64,000 nt of DNA, taken from contig NZ_CP138332.1 in assembly GCF_033955345.1 (NCBI RefSeq), positions 2,914,001 to 2,978,000 on the forward strand. Reading direction: 5' to 3'. This stretch comes from Sphingobacterium bambusae (GTDB taxonomy: Bacteria; Bacteroidota; Bacteroidia; Sphingobacteriales; Sphingobacteriaceae). Both the position numbers and the translations under genes were made by a program. Below, piece by piece: positions 9,558-17,756 of this stretch; positions within the stretch are counted from its first letter, which is position 1, and every line of letters starts with the position of its first letter. Below the pieces are notes generated by a model. The model made no database searches. It was given only the letters and a program-made list of their open reading frames with translations, and was not told the origin of the DNA.

Positions 9558-10111
9558 GCGCCGTTGAAAAAATAAATTAGAAAATAGGTGATGGTGACGC
9601 CCAAAAAGGCAAGTGTACCAAGCTTGCCCCCAACGCCTTGCATAATGCTTTTGGAAACGATGAGAAAAATAGCGGTAAACATACTTGCCGCAAAGATAAA
9701 ACCCGGTCCCGTGGCTATCTTGGGGCTTGACATGCCAACAAATGCACCACAGTAGATAGCTACAGGGAGCTTTTGTAGATATACCGAACGAGGGCGTAAG
9801 TTGGGAAGAAAGGAAGCTGCGGTGCCTACAATGGCTGCCGCCAGCACCGGTCCCAATTGCAAGATCTGGTTGATATAATAGCTGCAGATAGCGCCGATGG
9901 GCACCCATAAGGCGACTTTGAGGGATTCGTATTCCTGATGTTCCTCGTGAAGCTGCACTTTCATGTAGGTATAGAGGAGCAAAATCGTCAAGGAAAGTAG
10001 CGTAATTGGAACTAGGTAGCTGCGGCTATTTTCCCGAAAGATACTATACAGAAACAGTGCCTGTATAAAAAAAAGCAGGAGGATGATGCTATAGCGAATT
10101 CCTTTTTTCAT
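9554..10111 (-). CDS. Small integral membrane protein A of a homologous pair
   Basis: This protein has 185 residues and about six to seven hydrophobic segments. The N-terminal 60 residues hold two membrane segments and a short acidic stretch (QLHEEHQEYESLK). The remainder resembles the downstream protein: LGP (86-88), GAFVGMSS (122-129) and GVGGKLGT (159-166) match QGP, GASFIGM and GYGGALGT of the partner at nearly equal spacing (36 and 37 residues against 38 and 38). The 4-base ATGA overlap with the partner implies translational coupling and roughly equal production. The function is unknown. The shared core suggests a heterodimer or pseudo-symmetric complex in the inner membrane. Confidence 0.75.
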   Translation of the reverse strand: MKKGIRYSIILLLFFIQALFLYSIFRENSRSYLVPITLLSLTILLLYTYMKVQLHEEHQEYESLKVALWVPIGAICSYYINQILQLGPVLAAAIVGTAASFLPNLRPRSVYLQKLPVAIYCGAFVGMSSPKIATGPGFIFAASMFTAIFLIVSKSIMQGVGGKLGTLAFLGVTITYFLIYFFNGA

Positions 10112-10241
10112 GTTTTAGTTGCGCAAAGTTAAGTCTTTCGCTGGAATCGCTCCGTCAAAAGACAGTATTATGCTCCTGTTCTGACACTTTGGCTTGATGC
10201 TTGTGAAAATAATGGTAATTTAGAAGGGAAAAGTCTGTTAT

Positions 10242-10703
10242 ATGAAAAAAGTGCTGTTGTTGCTTTGCAGTTGTTTTGTTATAGGGATGGTTACCGCACA
10301 AGAGCGGGCGGCAGATAAATGGATATGGGGCCCGTCGATAGGTTGGCAATATCAAAGTGGGAATTTTTTAAAGGCTTCGGGCTGGGGATTATTTGCCCCT
10401 AACGACCGGCAATATATCAAGATCGATGCTGGAGCCAATTTTACCTGGATGCGCGATCAAACAACGGTCATACCGGAATTGGGCCTGACCTACTATTTGA
10501 GCAATAAATTGATCTTTCCATTTATAAAGGCGGAAGCTACACCCTACACGATTACACCAAAAGTGGGTATTGGATTGTTGTCCATTATCGATCTTGGATT
10601 GGGGTATGGTTTTTCCATGGGCACGAAAGACGATTTTAAGCCTATCAAAGGATTGACAGGTTCGGTTAGCTTAAATATTCCACTAAATTTCCATTTGCGA
10701 TAA
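10242..10703 (+). CDS. Small exported beta-rich protein, probable outer-membrane protein
   Basis: The protein has 153 residues with a clear signal peptide (MKKVLLLLCSCFVIGMVTAQ, cleavage after TAQ or nearby). The mature part alternates polar and hydrophobic residues with many aromatic and Gly residues (WIWGPSIGWQYQSG, PKVGIGLLSIIDLGLGYGF). That pattern resembles a small beta-barrel of about eight strands, and the protein ends LNIPLNFHLR. I do not recognise a specific family. It is a single gene, divergent from the membrane-protein pair at 9084-10111, with 130 bases between them. Confidence 0.75.
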   Translation: MKKVLLLLCSCFVIGMVTAQERAADKWIWGPSIGWQYQSGNFLKASGWGLFAPNDRQYIKIDAGANFTWMRDQTTVIPELGLTYYLSNKLIFPFIKAEATPYTITPKVGIGLLSIIDLGLGYGFSMGTKDDFKPIKGLTGSVSLNIPLNFHLR

Positions 10704-11016
10704 TTGTCTGTCGTCTTGTCTGTTGTCTATGGTGTAGTTTCGCGATTGATGGTCTGTGAAGTGCAAGAGGAAAGACGATCTTTTAGTACATGAAATAGTG
10801 ATTTGGCAAGCCAATTTTTTTTCACGATCACGACCAGCTGGAGCTTGGAATTTGCCGATTGCATACCTCAGAGCTGTTCGTTTAAAATGTTGAAAATTAA
10901 TGTCCTAAGCTCGTTCGGAATTTTTGCCCCTCTCCAATAAAAAATCTAAATACGCTTAAATATCTGATACATAAAAGTTTCCCAACCGTCATGTTTGTCA
11001 AAAAAACAGAAATAAA
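10704..11016. other. Intergenic region before the HU gene
   Basis: There is no convincing gene here. A short hairpin, TTGG-CAAG-CCAA followed by eight T residues at about 10803-10822, may be a weak terminator for the gene ending at 10703. The distal part becomes AT-rich towards the HU promoter. Confidence 0.4.
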
Positions 11017-11048
11017 TTTTTAAACATCACAAAAAAAAGATACTTTTG
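11017..11048 (+). promoter_or_regulatory. Promoter of the HU-TPR-bS22 transcript
   Basis: TTTT at 11017-11020, 20 bases, then TACTTTTG at 11041-11048. This is a full match to the TAnnTTTG -7 element, with a 3/4 match to the -33 TTTG. Transcription would start near 11052, about 57 bases before the HU start codon. Confidence 0.7.
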
Positions 11049-11108
11049 CATCCCCAAACTGCTATTGCGTTAAGGGTTGAGAAATAAATAATTACAGTAA
11101 AAACAGAT

Positions 11109-11393
11109 ATGACTAAAGCAGAAATTATTGCGGAGATCTCTAACAAAACGGGCTTAGAGAAAGTAGACGTTCAAGAAACAGTTGAAGCGTTTTTCAAAGT
11201 TGTGAAAAGTGCCATGGTTAGTGGAGAGAATGTGTATGTTAGAGGGTTTGGAAGTTTCGTGGTAAAGAAAAGAGCAGAAAAAACAGCACGTAACATTTCG
11301 AAGAACACGGCGATCATTATTCCGGCACACTTCGTACCAAGCTTCAAACCTGCAAAAGTTTTTGTAGAAAAAGTTAAACAAGGAAACAAGTAA
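11109..11393 (+). CDS. HU/IHF-family DNA-binding protein
   Basis: The 94-residue protein is of usual HU length. The N-terminal helices (MTKAEIIAEISNKTGLEKVD) form the dimerisation part. The beta-arm region around residues 45-75 carries the family signature VRGFGSFVVKKRAEKTARN and the bending-proline segment IIIPAHFVPSFKPAKVF. HU dimers bend and compact DNA. The downstream TPR gene begins six bases after the stop, so the two are probably cotranscribed from the promoter at 11017-11048. Confidence 0.95.
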   Translation: MTKAEIIAEISNKTGLEKVDVQETVEAFFKVVKSAMVSGENVYVRGFGSFVVKKRAEKTARNISKNTAIIIPAHFVPSFKPAKVFVEKVKQGNK

Positions 11394-11399
11394 AACCTG

Positions 11400-12233
11400 A
11401 TGAAGACCAAACAGATAATAGTAATCGTAATTGTTGTTGCCCTAATGGGTGCATTGCTTGCGCGCCCTATTAAAGGTTTGGTGGAAGAAAATAAAGGAGC
11501 GAATGCTTCCGCCAGCGCGGAAGCTTCTTCAGCTTTTAATCTCCAAACAGTCTCCGACATGACCAAGCAATCGATAAATGGTAGCTTGGCGCAGGAGATA
11601 ACGGCGTTGGAAGCAAAAGTAGCAGAAGCGGATGGTGAAGAAAAGCTTACTTTGTTGCAGGAACTTGCAAAAAAATGGGATGATTTAGCCAAATATGCAC
11701 CTCAAGGATTTATTTATGAGGAAATGGCGAAAATTTCTCCTAAATTTGAGTATTGGTTGAAGGCCGGTGATGCCTTCCGTTCTGCGTACACGAATTTGCA
11801 AGACACTGCTATGGCAACCGCATTGAATCAAATGGCTATACAGTCGTATGAGCATGCTGCCGAGCTGGACGCAAACAACTTGGACGCAAAAACGGGTTTA
11901 GGCGCAGCCATGGTAACGGGTACGAATAACCCGATGGCTGGTATTGCTTTGTTGAGGGAAGTTGTCGCAAAGGATCCAAAAAATATTCAAGCAAACAAAA
12001 CGTTGGGGTTGTTTTCATTGCAATCCCGTCAATTTGACAAGGCTATTGAACGTTTCAAAACCGTTGTTGAATTGAAACCCGACGCTGAATCGTATTTCTA
12101 TTTGGCGACGGGCTATGAAAATATTGGGTTGAAAAATGAGGCTATCGCCGCTTTTCAGAAAAGCAAAGAATTGGCCGCAGATCCAACCCTTTCTCAGTTC
12201 ATCGAACGTCGTATCGAAGAACTAAGTAAGTAA
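11400..12233 (+). CDS. Membrane-anchored TPR protein following HU
   Basis: The 277-residue protein has a single N-terminal hydrophobic segment (QIIVIVIVVALMGALLARPI) that may be a signal anchor. A low-complexity Ala/Ser stretch follows, then tetratricopeptide-like helical pairs from about residue 85 to the end, for example QANKTLGLFSLQSRQFDKAI and ESYFYLATGYENIGLKNEAI. TPR proteins serve as scaffolds, and nothing here shows the partner. The gene is six bases downstream of HU and is followed after 40 bases by a tiny ribosomal-protein gene, so the three probably form one transcript ending at 12403-12448. Confidence 0.85.
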   Translation: MKTKQIIVIVIVVALMGALLARPIKGLVEENKGANASASAEASSAFNLQTVSDMTKQSINGSLAQEITALEAKVAEADGEEKLTLLQELAKKWDDLAKYAPQGFIYEEMAKISPKFEYWLKAGDAFRSAYTNLQDTAMATALNQMAIQSYEHAAELDANNLDAKTGLGAAMVTGTNNPMAGIALLREVVAKDPKNIQANKTLGLFSLQSRQFDKAIERFKTVVELKPDAESYFYLATGYENIGLKNEAIAAFQKSKELAADPTLSQFIERRIEELSK

Positions 12234-12273
12234 TTAACATATTTATTTATAATCATTTAAAAAAATTAAAGCT

Positions 12274-12363
12274 ATGCCAAGCGGAAAAAAAAGAAAAAGA
12301 CACAAAATGGCTACTCACAAGCGTAAAAAACGTTTAAGAAAAAACAGACACAAGAAAAAATAA
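12274..12363 (+). CDS. bS22/mS38-like (AURKAIP1/COX24 domain) small basic ribosomal protein
   Basis: This 29-codon gene begins at ATG 12274 and ends at TAA 12361-12363. The product starts MPSGKKRKRHKMATHKRKKR and ends LRKNRHKKK, so 19 of 29 residues are Lys or Arg. This pattern is that of the short AURKAIP1/COX24-domain proteins annotated in Bacteroidota. The domain corresponds to mitochondrial ribosomal protein mS38 and to bS22 of actinobacteria, which sits in the small subunit. It lies between a TPR gene and RNase E/G, ahead of a terminator. It falls below the length limits many gene finders use. Confidence 0.85.
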   Translation: MPSGKKRKRHKMATHKRKKRLRKNRHKKK

Positions 12364-12402
12364 GCTTGTTGGTCTTTTTGGCTGAAGCCGCATAAGACGT
12401 CG

Positions 12403-12448
12403 TACAATCTATGGTTTCGCTCCGGTAAAACTGTAGATTGTATTTTTT
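12403..12448 (+). terminator. Terminator after the bS22-like gene
   Basis: A perfect 9-bp inverted repeat (TACAATCTA 12403-12411 with TAGATTGTA 12434-12442) has a 22-base loop. Six T residues follow at 12443-12448. It separates the HU-TPR-bS22 transcript from the RNase gene. Confidence 0.7.
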
Positions 12449-12519
12449 CATTAACGAGTTTTTTTATGTTTCATCAGACAGGATGCAAATCGTAGCATCA
12501 GGTCTTAAAAAAGTAGCTG

Positions 12520-14073
12520 TTGGTAAAGGAACTAATTATCGATTCTACTCCCGATAAAGGAGTGACTATTGCTTTACTACAGGACAAACAGCTTGTTGAG
12601 CTGAACAAAGAAAAGGCTGATAATAGTTTCGCCGTGGGCGACATTTACCTTGGGCGGATCAAAAAGATTATGCCCGGTTTAAATGCCGCATTCGTAGATG
12701 TAGGCTACGAAAAAGATGCGTTCTTACATTATTTGGATTTAGGGCCACAGGTTCAGTCTTTACTCAAGCTGACGCGTATTGTAAAGAATGGCAGCTATCA
12801 AGAGAAGCTGCTCAATAGTCTGAAACTTGAAAAGGACATCGATAAAGCCGGGAAGATTTCGGATATTTTAAGCCGAAACGTGCTTTTACCAGTACAGATT
12901 GCCAAAGAACCTATCTCGACGAAGGGACCCAGATTGAGTTCTGACCTCTCCATCGCAGGTAGATTCGTTGTATTGGTGCCATTTTCAAGTACAGTTTCCA
13001 TCTCCAAGAGGATTAAAGGGAATGCCGAACGTACGCGACTGAAGAAAATTGTAGAAAGTATTAAACCTGCAAACTTCGGCGTGATCATACGGACGGTTTC
13101 TGAAAACAAAGGTGTCGAAGAACTACAGAAAGACCTTTTGGACTTAATCTCTAAATGGGAGCTTTTTAGCAAACGCCTTAAAACTGCTGAACCAACGCAC
13201 AAGGTGCTCGGAGAAATGGATCGTGCATCCACTATTCTGCGGGACATCTTGACGGATGAGTTTGCGCATATTCATGTGAATGATTCGGCCTTGTACGATG
13301 AAGTAAAATCATATGTACAGGAGATTTCACCTGATTTGGAAAAGATAGTTAAGCAGTATAAGCATAAGGAACCTATCTTTGACCATTTTGGTGTGGAGCG
13401 CCAAATTAAGGCTTCTTTTGGCAAAACGGTAAATCTACAGGGCGGTGCTTATCTAGTGATCGAGCACACCGAAGCACTTCACGTGGTGGATGTGAACAGT
13501 GGAAACCGGATAGCTAGTAAAGAAAATCAAGAAGAAAATGCTCTGCTGGTCAATAAAGAGGCCGCAAAGGAAATCGCAAGGCAATTGCGGTTGCGTGATA
13601 TGGGCGGTATCGTTGTGATCGATTTTATCGACATGCATAAGCCGACCAATCGTAAAGAGCTGTACAGTTATCTGAAGGAATGCATGGTTAATGACCGTGC
13701 AAAACACACCATCCTTCCGCCAAGTAAATTTGGCTTGGTGCAGATAACGAGACAGCGCGTCAGACCTGAAATGAGCGTGGTGACAAGTGAGAAATGTCCC
13801 GCATGTGGAGGTACTGGCGAAATCCGCTCGAGCATGATATTGCTTGATGACATCGAGAATAATTTGAGTTTTATCTTGCAAGAACAAAACGAAAAAGGAG
13901 TGACACTTTCCGTGCATCCTTATATAGGCGCCTACATTACGTCGGGTTTGTTCTCAAGGCGAATCAAATGGTTTTTCAAATACGGCAAGTGGATTAAAAT
14001 TAAGACCGTATCATCTTATTATCTGACGCAATTTCGATTCTTTAATAGTAAGGAAGAAGAAATTAAGTTATAA
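12520..14073 (+). CDS. rng: Ribonuclease E/G family endoribonuclease
   Basis: The protein has 517 residues, the length of an RNase G-type enzyme without the long RNase E degradosome tail. An S1-like RNA-binding domain with an insertion covers about residues 35-130 (VGDIYLGRIKKIMPGLNAAF). The DNase I-like catalytic core holds both metal-binding Asp motifs (VVDVNSGNR and GGIVVIDFIDM). The Zn-link CPACGGTG near residue 430 is present. The start is TTG at 12520: the in-frame codon two positions upstream is TAG (12514-12516), so no ATG is available. The enzyme cleaves single-stranded AU-rich RNA and takes part in rRNA maturation and mRNA decay. Confidence 0.95.
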   Translation: MVKELIIDSTPDKGVTIALLQDKQLVELNKEKADNSFAVGDIYLGRIKKIMPGLNAAFVDVGYEKDAFLHYLDLGPQVQSLLKLTRIVKNGSYQEKLLNSLKLEKDIDKAGKISDILSRNVLLPVQIAKEPISTKGPRLSSDLSIAGRFVVLVPFSSTVSISKRIKGNAERTRLKKIVESIKPANFGVIIRTVSENKGVEELQKDLLDLISKWELFSKRLKTAEPTHKVLGEMDRASTILRDILTDEFAHIHVNDSALYDEVKSYVQEISPDLEKIVKQYKHKEPIFDHFGVERQIKASFGKTVNLQGGAYLVIEHTEALHVVDVNSGNRIASKENQEENALLVNKEAAKEIARQLRLRDMGGIVVIDFIDMHKPTNRKELYSYLKECMVNDRAKHTILPPSKFGLVQITRQRVRPEMSVVTSEKCPACGGTGEIRSSMILLDDIENNLSFILQEQNEKGVTLSVHPYIGAYITSGLFSRRIKWFFKYGKWIKIKTVSSYYLTQFRFFNSKEEEIKL

Positions 14074-14085
14074 AAAGAAATTGAA

Positions 14086-14117
14086 AAAGGGTAACACGAG
14101 CTGTTGCCCTTTTTTTA
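14086..14117. terminator. Bidirectional terminator between rng and miaA
   Basis: An 11-bp stem (14086-14096 with 14102-14112, one G-U pair) has a 5-base loop and a T-run to 14117. The opposite side has an A-rich flank giving T residues on the minus strand. It lies between convergent genes and can serve both. Confidence 0.85.
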
Positions 14118-14127
14118 TGTCGTTACT

Positions 14128-15087
14128 TTAGAGAGATTCCTCTTTAATAATTTCCAACATTGCCTTCAGCTTTGCTTCTGTGGAATCCTCATTTAGCCAG
14201 TGTATCTTGACGCCATCCTTTTCCATTTTCCGAAAAAAGGTCATCTGCCTTTTGGCATACCGGTGTATCTCTGTTTCGAGCTTCGTAAAGTAGCGCTCTC
14301 TATCCATGTCTCCCAAAAGGTACATGGAACTGTATTTGTATTCGAGTCCATAGAATTGTAGCTCGGCGTGTGTTACACCTTCTGCCAACAGCTGTTCGAC
14401 TTCTTGTATCATTCCTCCGTTCAGCCTTGCTTTTAGTCGCTCGCTGATGCGTTGCCGGCGAAGGTCAAGCGCAGGATCTAGGCCGAAAACCAGCGGATTA
14501 TAGATTACGGCTTCTTTCGCTGGCAGGAATCCGCTCTTCAGCGCCTCCAAGATCTCCAAGGCGCGAACTATTCTTTTGTGGGAGCTGTAATCTATTTTAA
14601 AATCGGTTGGGATGTCGTACGTTGCTAACTTCGCCTGCAAGGTAGGTTTGTCCAAAGAGACCAACTGATCTCGAAAGGATTGGTCAACCGGTACCTGTAT
14701 ATAAGGCTGTTTCACGATGAGCGAATGCATGTACATGCCCGTTCCACCGACGGCGATCGGAGCTTTACCTCTTGCAATGATGTCTTGATAGGCCGTGTGG
14801 AAATCACTTTGAAACTGTGCGATATCGTAGCGCTCTTTCGGATCTCGGATGTCAATGAGATGGTACGGGATGTTCCCATAGGCGTCAAGATCTTTTCCGG
14901 TACCAATATCCATACCCCGATATACTTGCCTAGAATCGATGCTGATGATCTCGCCGGCAATCTCCTTGGCAAAAGCTATGGCCAGTGCTGTTTTGCCAGA
15001 GGCTGTCGGTCCCAAAAGGGTATATAAAAAATGAGGAGGGGTTGTTTCCCCCTCCTGCATGTTATCGTTGATTGTCTGTTTTATCAC
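14128..15087 (-). CDS. miaA: tRNA dimethylallyltransferase
   Basis: The 319-residue enzyme transfers a dimethylallyl group to N6 of A37 in tRNAs that read UNN codons. The P-loop GPTASGKTALA lies at about residues 26-36. The signature SIDSRQVYRGMDIGTGKDL follows, and PIAVGGTGMYMHSL carries the family GGTG motif. The GTGKDLDAYG variant differs from the common GTAKP form of MiaA. It resembles the second MiaA type found in some Bacteroidota. The start overlaps the stop of the upstream oxidoreductase by four bases (ATGA at 15084-15087), which supports this ATG over the one ten codons in. Confidence 0.93.
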   Translation of the reverse strand: MIKQTINDNMQEGETTPPHFLYTLLGPTASGKTALAIAFAKEIAGEIISIDSRQVYRGMDIGTGKDLDAYGNIPYHLIDIRDPKERYDIAQFQSDFHTAYQDIIARGKAPIAVGGTGMYMHSLIVKQPYIQVPVDQSFRDQLVSLDKPTLQAKLATYDIPTDFKIDYSSHKRIVRALEILEALKSGFLPAKEAVIYNPLVFGLDPALDLRRQRISERLKARLNGGMIQEVEQLLAEGVTHAELQFYGLEYKYSSMYLLGDMDRERYFTKLETEIHRYAKRQMTFFRKMEKDGVKIHWLNEDSTEAKLKAMLEIIKEESL

Positions 15088-16256
15088 AGTACAAATTTAG
15101 TCCATTTTTCATTGCTCTCGTTGCTGGCAACTACATTTTGTACAAAGGCCATTCCACGAACGCCATCCTGTACGGAGGGAAAATCCAGTTCTTCTGGTGT
15201 AGGTGTTCTGCCTTCCCTTTTTGCGCTCGCAGTAGCTGCGAAGTTTCTGTAGATGTTTGCAAAGGATTCCAGCAGGCCTTCCGGATGTCCGGCAGGGATG
15301 CGCGTGTTGTGCGTCGCGAAAGAACTTAACGTGTAGGGAGCAGCATAAGCATTTCCCGTGCGGTAGATCTGACGTGGCTGATCCAGCATTTTGATGATCA
15401 GGTTGTTTGGGTCTTCATTGGCCCATTCTAAACCACCTTTTTCTCCGTAAATACGGAGCCTTACTGCATTTTCTTCGCCGGCAGATATCTGCGAAGCCAT
15501 TAACACACCTTTCGCTCCATCTTCAAAGCGTAATAATACCGATCCGTCATCATCCAGCAAACGGCCTTCCACGAATGTTGTTAAATCAGCACAAAGCTCC
15601 GTGATGCGAAGGCCGGTGACGTACTCAGCAAGGTGCGCAGCATGTGTTCCTATATCGCCCATCACCAAGGATAAGCCTGATTTCTTTGGATCGGCTCGCC
15701 AAGCAGCACCCGCATTTCCTTCTCTCTCGGATAATCGGCTCAACCATCCTTGCGGATATTCCACCACAATTTTACGGATCTTGCCAAAGTGTCCGTCTTT
15801 TACCATCGCTTTGGCTTGTTTCACCATTGGGTAGCCGGAATAGGTATGCGTCAAGCATAGCGTACGTCCTGTGCTCTCTACAATTGCTTGCAATTCTTTT
15901 GCTTCATCCAAGGTAACGGTCATTGGTTTTTCAACAACGACGTCAAATCCATTTTCCAAAGCCAGCTTTGCTGGGCCGAAATGCAAAAAGTTTGGCGTAA
16001 CGATGGTGAGGAAATCCATGCGCTCTCCCTCAGGAAGTGCGGCTTCCTTGCTTATCATCTCCTCGTAATTGGCGTAAACTCTATCAGGAGCAATAAAAAG
16101 GTCTTCACCCGATTGTCTGGAAACTTCGGGGTCTACGCTGAAAGCTCCGCAGACCAGTTCTATTTTTCCATCCATAAAGGCTGCAATACGGTGAACCGCG
16201 CCAATAAAGGCGTCCTTGCCCCCGCCAACCATACCCATACGTAATTTACGTTTCAT
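15084..16256 (-). CDS. Gfo/Idh/MocA family oxidoreductase
   Basis: The 390-residue protein has an N-terminal Rossmann domain with MGMVGGGKDAFIGAVHRIA for NAD(P) binding. The family EKPMT motif (VVVEKPMTVTLDEA, residues about 108-121) includes the conserved catalytic Lys. The C-terminal alpha/beta domain contains GDIGTHAAHLAEYV, whose His is usually catalytic. There is no signal peptide, so it is cytoplasmic. Such enzymes oxidise or reduce sugars, inositols and similar polyols, and the substrate cannot be read from the sequence. Its stop overlaps the start of miaA, which suggests coupled translation of two functionally unrelated genes. Confidence 0.92.
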   Translation of the reverse strand: MKRKLRMGMVGGGKDAFIGAVHRIAAFMDGKIELVCGAFSVDPEVSRQSGEDLFIAPDRVYANYEEMISKEAALPEGERMDFLTIVTPNFLHFGPAKLALENGFDVVVEKPMTVTLDEAKELQAIVESTGRTLCLTHTYSGYPMVKQAKAMVKDGHFGKIRKIVVEYPQGWLSRLSEREGNAGAAWRADPKKSGLSLVMGDIGTHAAHLAEYVTGLRITELCADLTTFVEGRLLDDDGSVLLRFEDGAKGVLMASQISAGEENAVRLRIYGEKGGLEWANEDPNNLIIKMLDQPRQIYRTGNAYAAPYTLSSFATHNTRIPAGHPEGLLESFANIYRNFAATASAKREGRTPTPEELDFPSVQDGVRGMAFVQNVVASNESNEKWTKFVL

Positions 16257-16315
16257 AAGATTGTCTTCGTTTTTAATGTTTTTCTAGGCTAAATATACAT
16301 ATCGAAAGTGGGTTT

Positions 16316-17095
16316 TCATAATCGGAGAACCAACTTTGTGCTTCCGCTATTGCAAACGGAATAGCTCTCGTCGGCATGCTTTAGAGGCGCGTCGGCGGGA
16401 CTCGTAGTCGACGAAATTTGACGTAATCCATTGACGATAAGGTAGCATTGCGGAGCGATCTCGCCAACCTCTTTGAAGCCTAGTGTTGCAAGATTGGAAT
16501 CTTGCGACCAGTCTCGATCCACATAGGTCATGATATCGTTGGGCTGAAAATCTTTTATGAAGGATTTAAGCAGTTTGGATAGCCCTCCGACAACCCGAAA
16601 GTTTGATTTGTGGCAAAAACGGATCAGCTCAAAGGAGCGGTAGCCTTCGTGCTGGTCGCGCATCCGTCTTCCGCCGCTGAAGATAGCGACCGACAGCAGT
16701 TCGCCGTCCTGAAATAGACCATAGCGATATTTTCCCGGGATCGCCATTTGGAGGTGGTGTTCATCTAAAAAGTTGATGCTTACGCGTTTGTCGATACGGG
16801 CAACAACCGTTTTCCTAGCGTATACGACCTGTCCATTGCCATACAGTGAAGCAAGTCTCGCGCAGAGTTTGTCGACATCTGAGACAACCTGATCGTAGTC
16901 GATGTGAATGGTTCTATTCAGAGCATTAGGCAAACGCTTTTCTACACCTGGTAGATAAATGATTACAGATAAATCCAATTCTGGAGCATGCAAGGTTATA
17001 GTACTCTTCTCGAATTTCTTCGTAAAAGTCGTTCCTAATAGTTTTTCTACAGTTGTTATAAAACAATTTATTCTGTCCTTGTCTGGGGCGTTCAT
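16316..17095 (-). CDS. Uncharacterised 259-residue protein with a GNAT- or homing-endonuclease-like C-terminal motif
   Basis: There is no signal peptide or membrane segment. The middle contains HLQMAIPGKYRYGLFQDGEL and SVAIFSGGRRMRDQHEG. The C-terminal part reads SFELIRFCHKSNFRVVGGLS, then SKLLKSFIKDFQPNDIMTYV and DRDWSQDSNLATLGF. From memory this pattern occurs at the end of some phage homing-endonuclease-like proteins and in related Bacteroidota proteins, perhaps on a GNAT-like fold. That identification is weak. It is divergent from peptide deformylase, with 73 bases between the start codons. I assign no function. Confidence 0.7.
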   Translation of the reverse strand: MNAPDKDRINCFITTVEKLLGTTFTKKFEKSTITLHAPELDLSVIIYLPGVEKRLPNALNRTIHIDYDQVVSDVDKLCARLASLYGNGQVVYARKTVVARIDKRVSINFLDEHHLQMAIPGKYRYGLFQDGELLSVAIFSGGRRMRDQHEGYRSFELIRFCHKSNFRVVGGLSKLLKSFIKDFQPNDIMTYVDRDWSQDSNLATLGFKEVGEIAPQCYLIVNGLRQISSTTSPADAPLKHADESYSVCNSGSTKLVLRL

Positions 17096-17143
17096 TCTTC
17101 CTACAAAGTTAGCAGAATCTAAATGGGTATAAATTATTATTGA

Positions 17144-17151
17144 TACCTTTG
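17144..17151 (+). promoter_or_regulatory. -7 element TACCTTTG of the deformylase promoter
   Basis: TACCTTTG is a full match to TAnnTTTG. The start of transcription would lie near 17155. That leaves 5 bases to the ATG at 17160 or 14 to the ATG at 17169. No clear -33 TTTG is visible. Confidence 0.55.
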
Positions 17152-17168
17152 CACAGAAATTGAAAAGT

Positions 17169-17756
17169 ATGAAATTACCTATAGTAGCATATGGCGATCC
17201 CGTGTTGAGGAAAAAGGCGGAGGAGATAGATGAAGACTACCCCAATCTTAAAGAAACCATTGCTGATATGTTTGAGACGATGTATGCGGCGCGAGGTGTT
17301 GGTTTGGCAGCTCCGCAGGTCGGTTTACCTATTCGCTTGTTTGTTATAGACGCTTCTCCCTTTGCGGAGGATGACGAGGATGGCGAAGGCGATCCTTCTT
17401 TGAAAGATTTTAAAAAAGTATTGATCAATCCCATAATCTTGGAAGAAACCGGTGAAAAGTGGGGCTTTAATGAGGGCTGTCTCAGCATTCCCGATATCAA
17501 CGAAGAAGTGATGAGACCGTCCAATGTATTGATCAACTACCTAGATGAAAATTTTGAAGAGCACGAGGTACAATTGAGTGGATTGGCAGCGCGTATCGTT
17601 CAACATGAGTATGACCATATTGAAGGGAAGTTGTTCGTTGATAAGCTAGGCCCACTGAAAAAAGCCATGCTGAAAGGAAAATTAGACGCGATCTCCAAAG
17701 GGATGATTCGTGTGGGATATAAGATGAGATTCCCGCAAATAAAGAAGAAAAGATAG
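17169..17756 (+). CDS. def: Peptide deformylase
   Basis: The 195-residue metalloenzyme removes the formyl group from nascent N-terminal methionine. All three family motifs are present: GVGLAAPQVG, EGCLSIP (Cys metal ligand) and QHEYDHIEG (HExxH type). An acidic insertion (AEDDEDGEGDPS) sits between motifs one and two, as in other Bacteroidota deformylases. I chose the ATG at 17169 (MKLPIVAYGDPVLR) over 17160, because the promoter -7 box ends at 17151 and the earlier ATG would leave almost no leader. The earlier start adds only MKS. The stop codon lies within the stem of the terminator at 17741-17780. Confidence 0.94.
   Translation: MKLPIVAYGDPVLRKKAEEIDEDYPNLKETIADMFETMYAARGVGLAAPQVGLPIRLFVIDASPFAEDDEDGEGDPSLKDFKKVLINPIILEETGEKWGFNEGCLSIPDINEEVMRPSNVLINYLDENFEEHEVQLSGLAARIVQHEYDHIEGKLFVDKLGPLKKAMLKGKLDAISKGMIRVGYKMRFPQIKKKR

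Noticed and set aside
9558..9908. Extended start for the smaller membrane protein of the pair
   Set aside because: The extension is an out-of-frame reading of the upstream gene, and the ATGA overlap gives the natural start.
11171..11692. Antisense frame of 173 codons over HU and the TPR gene
   Set aside because: It covers two real genes on the opposite strand and has no recognisable domain.
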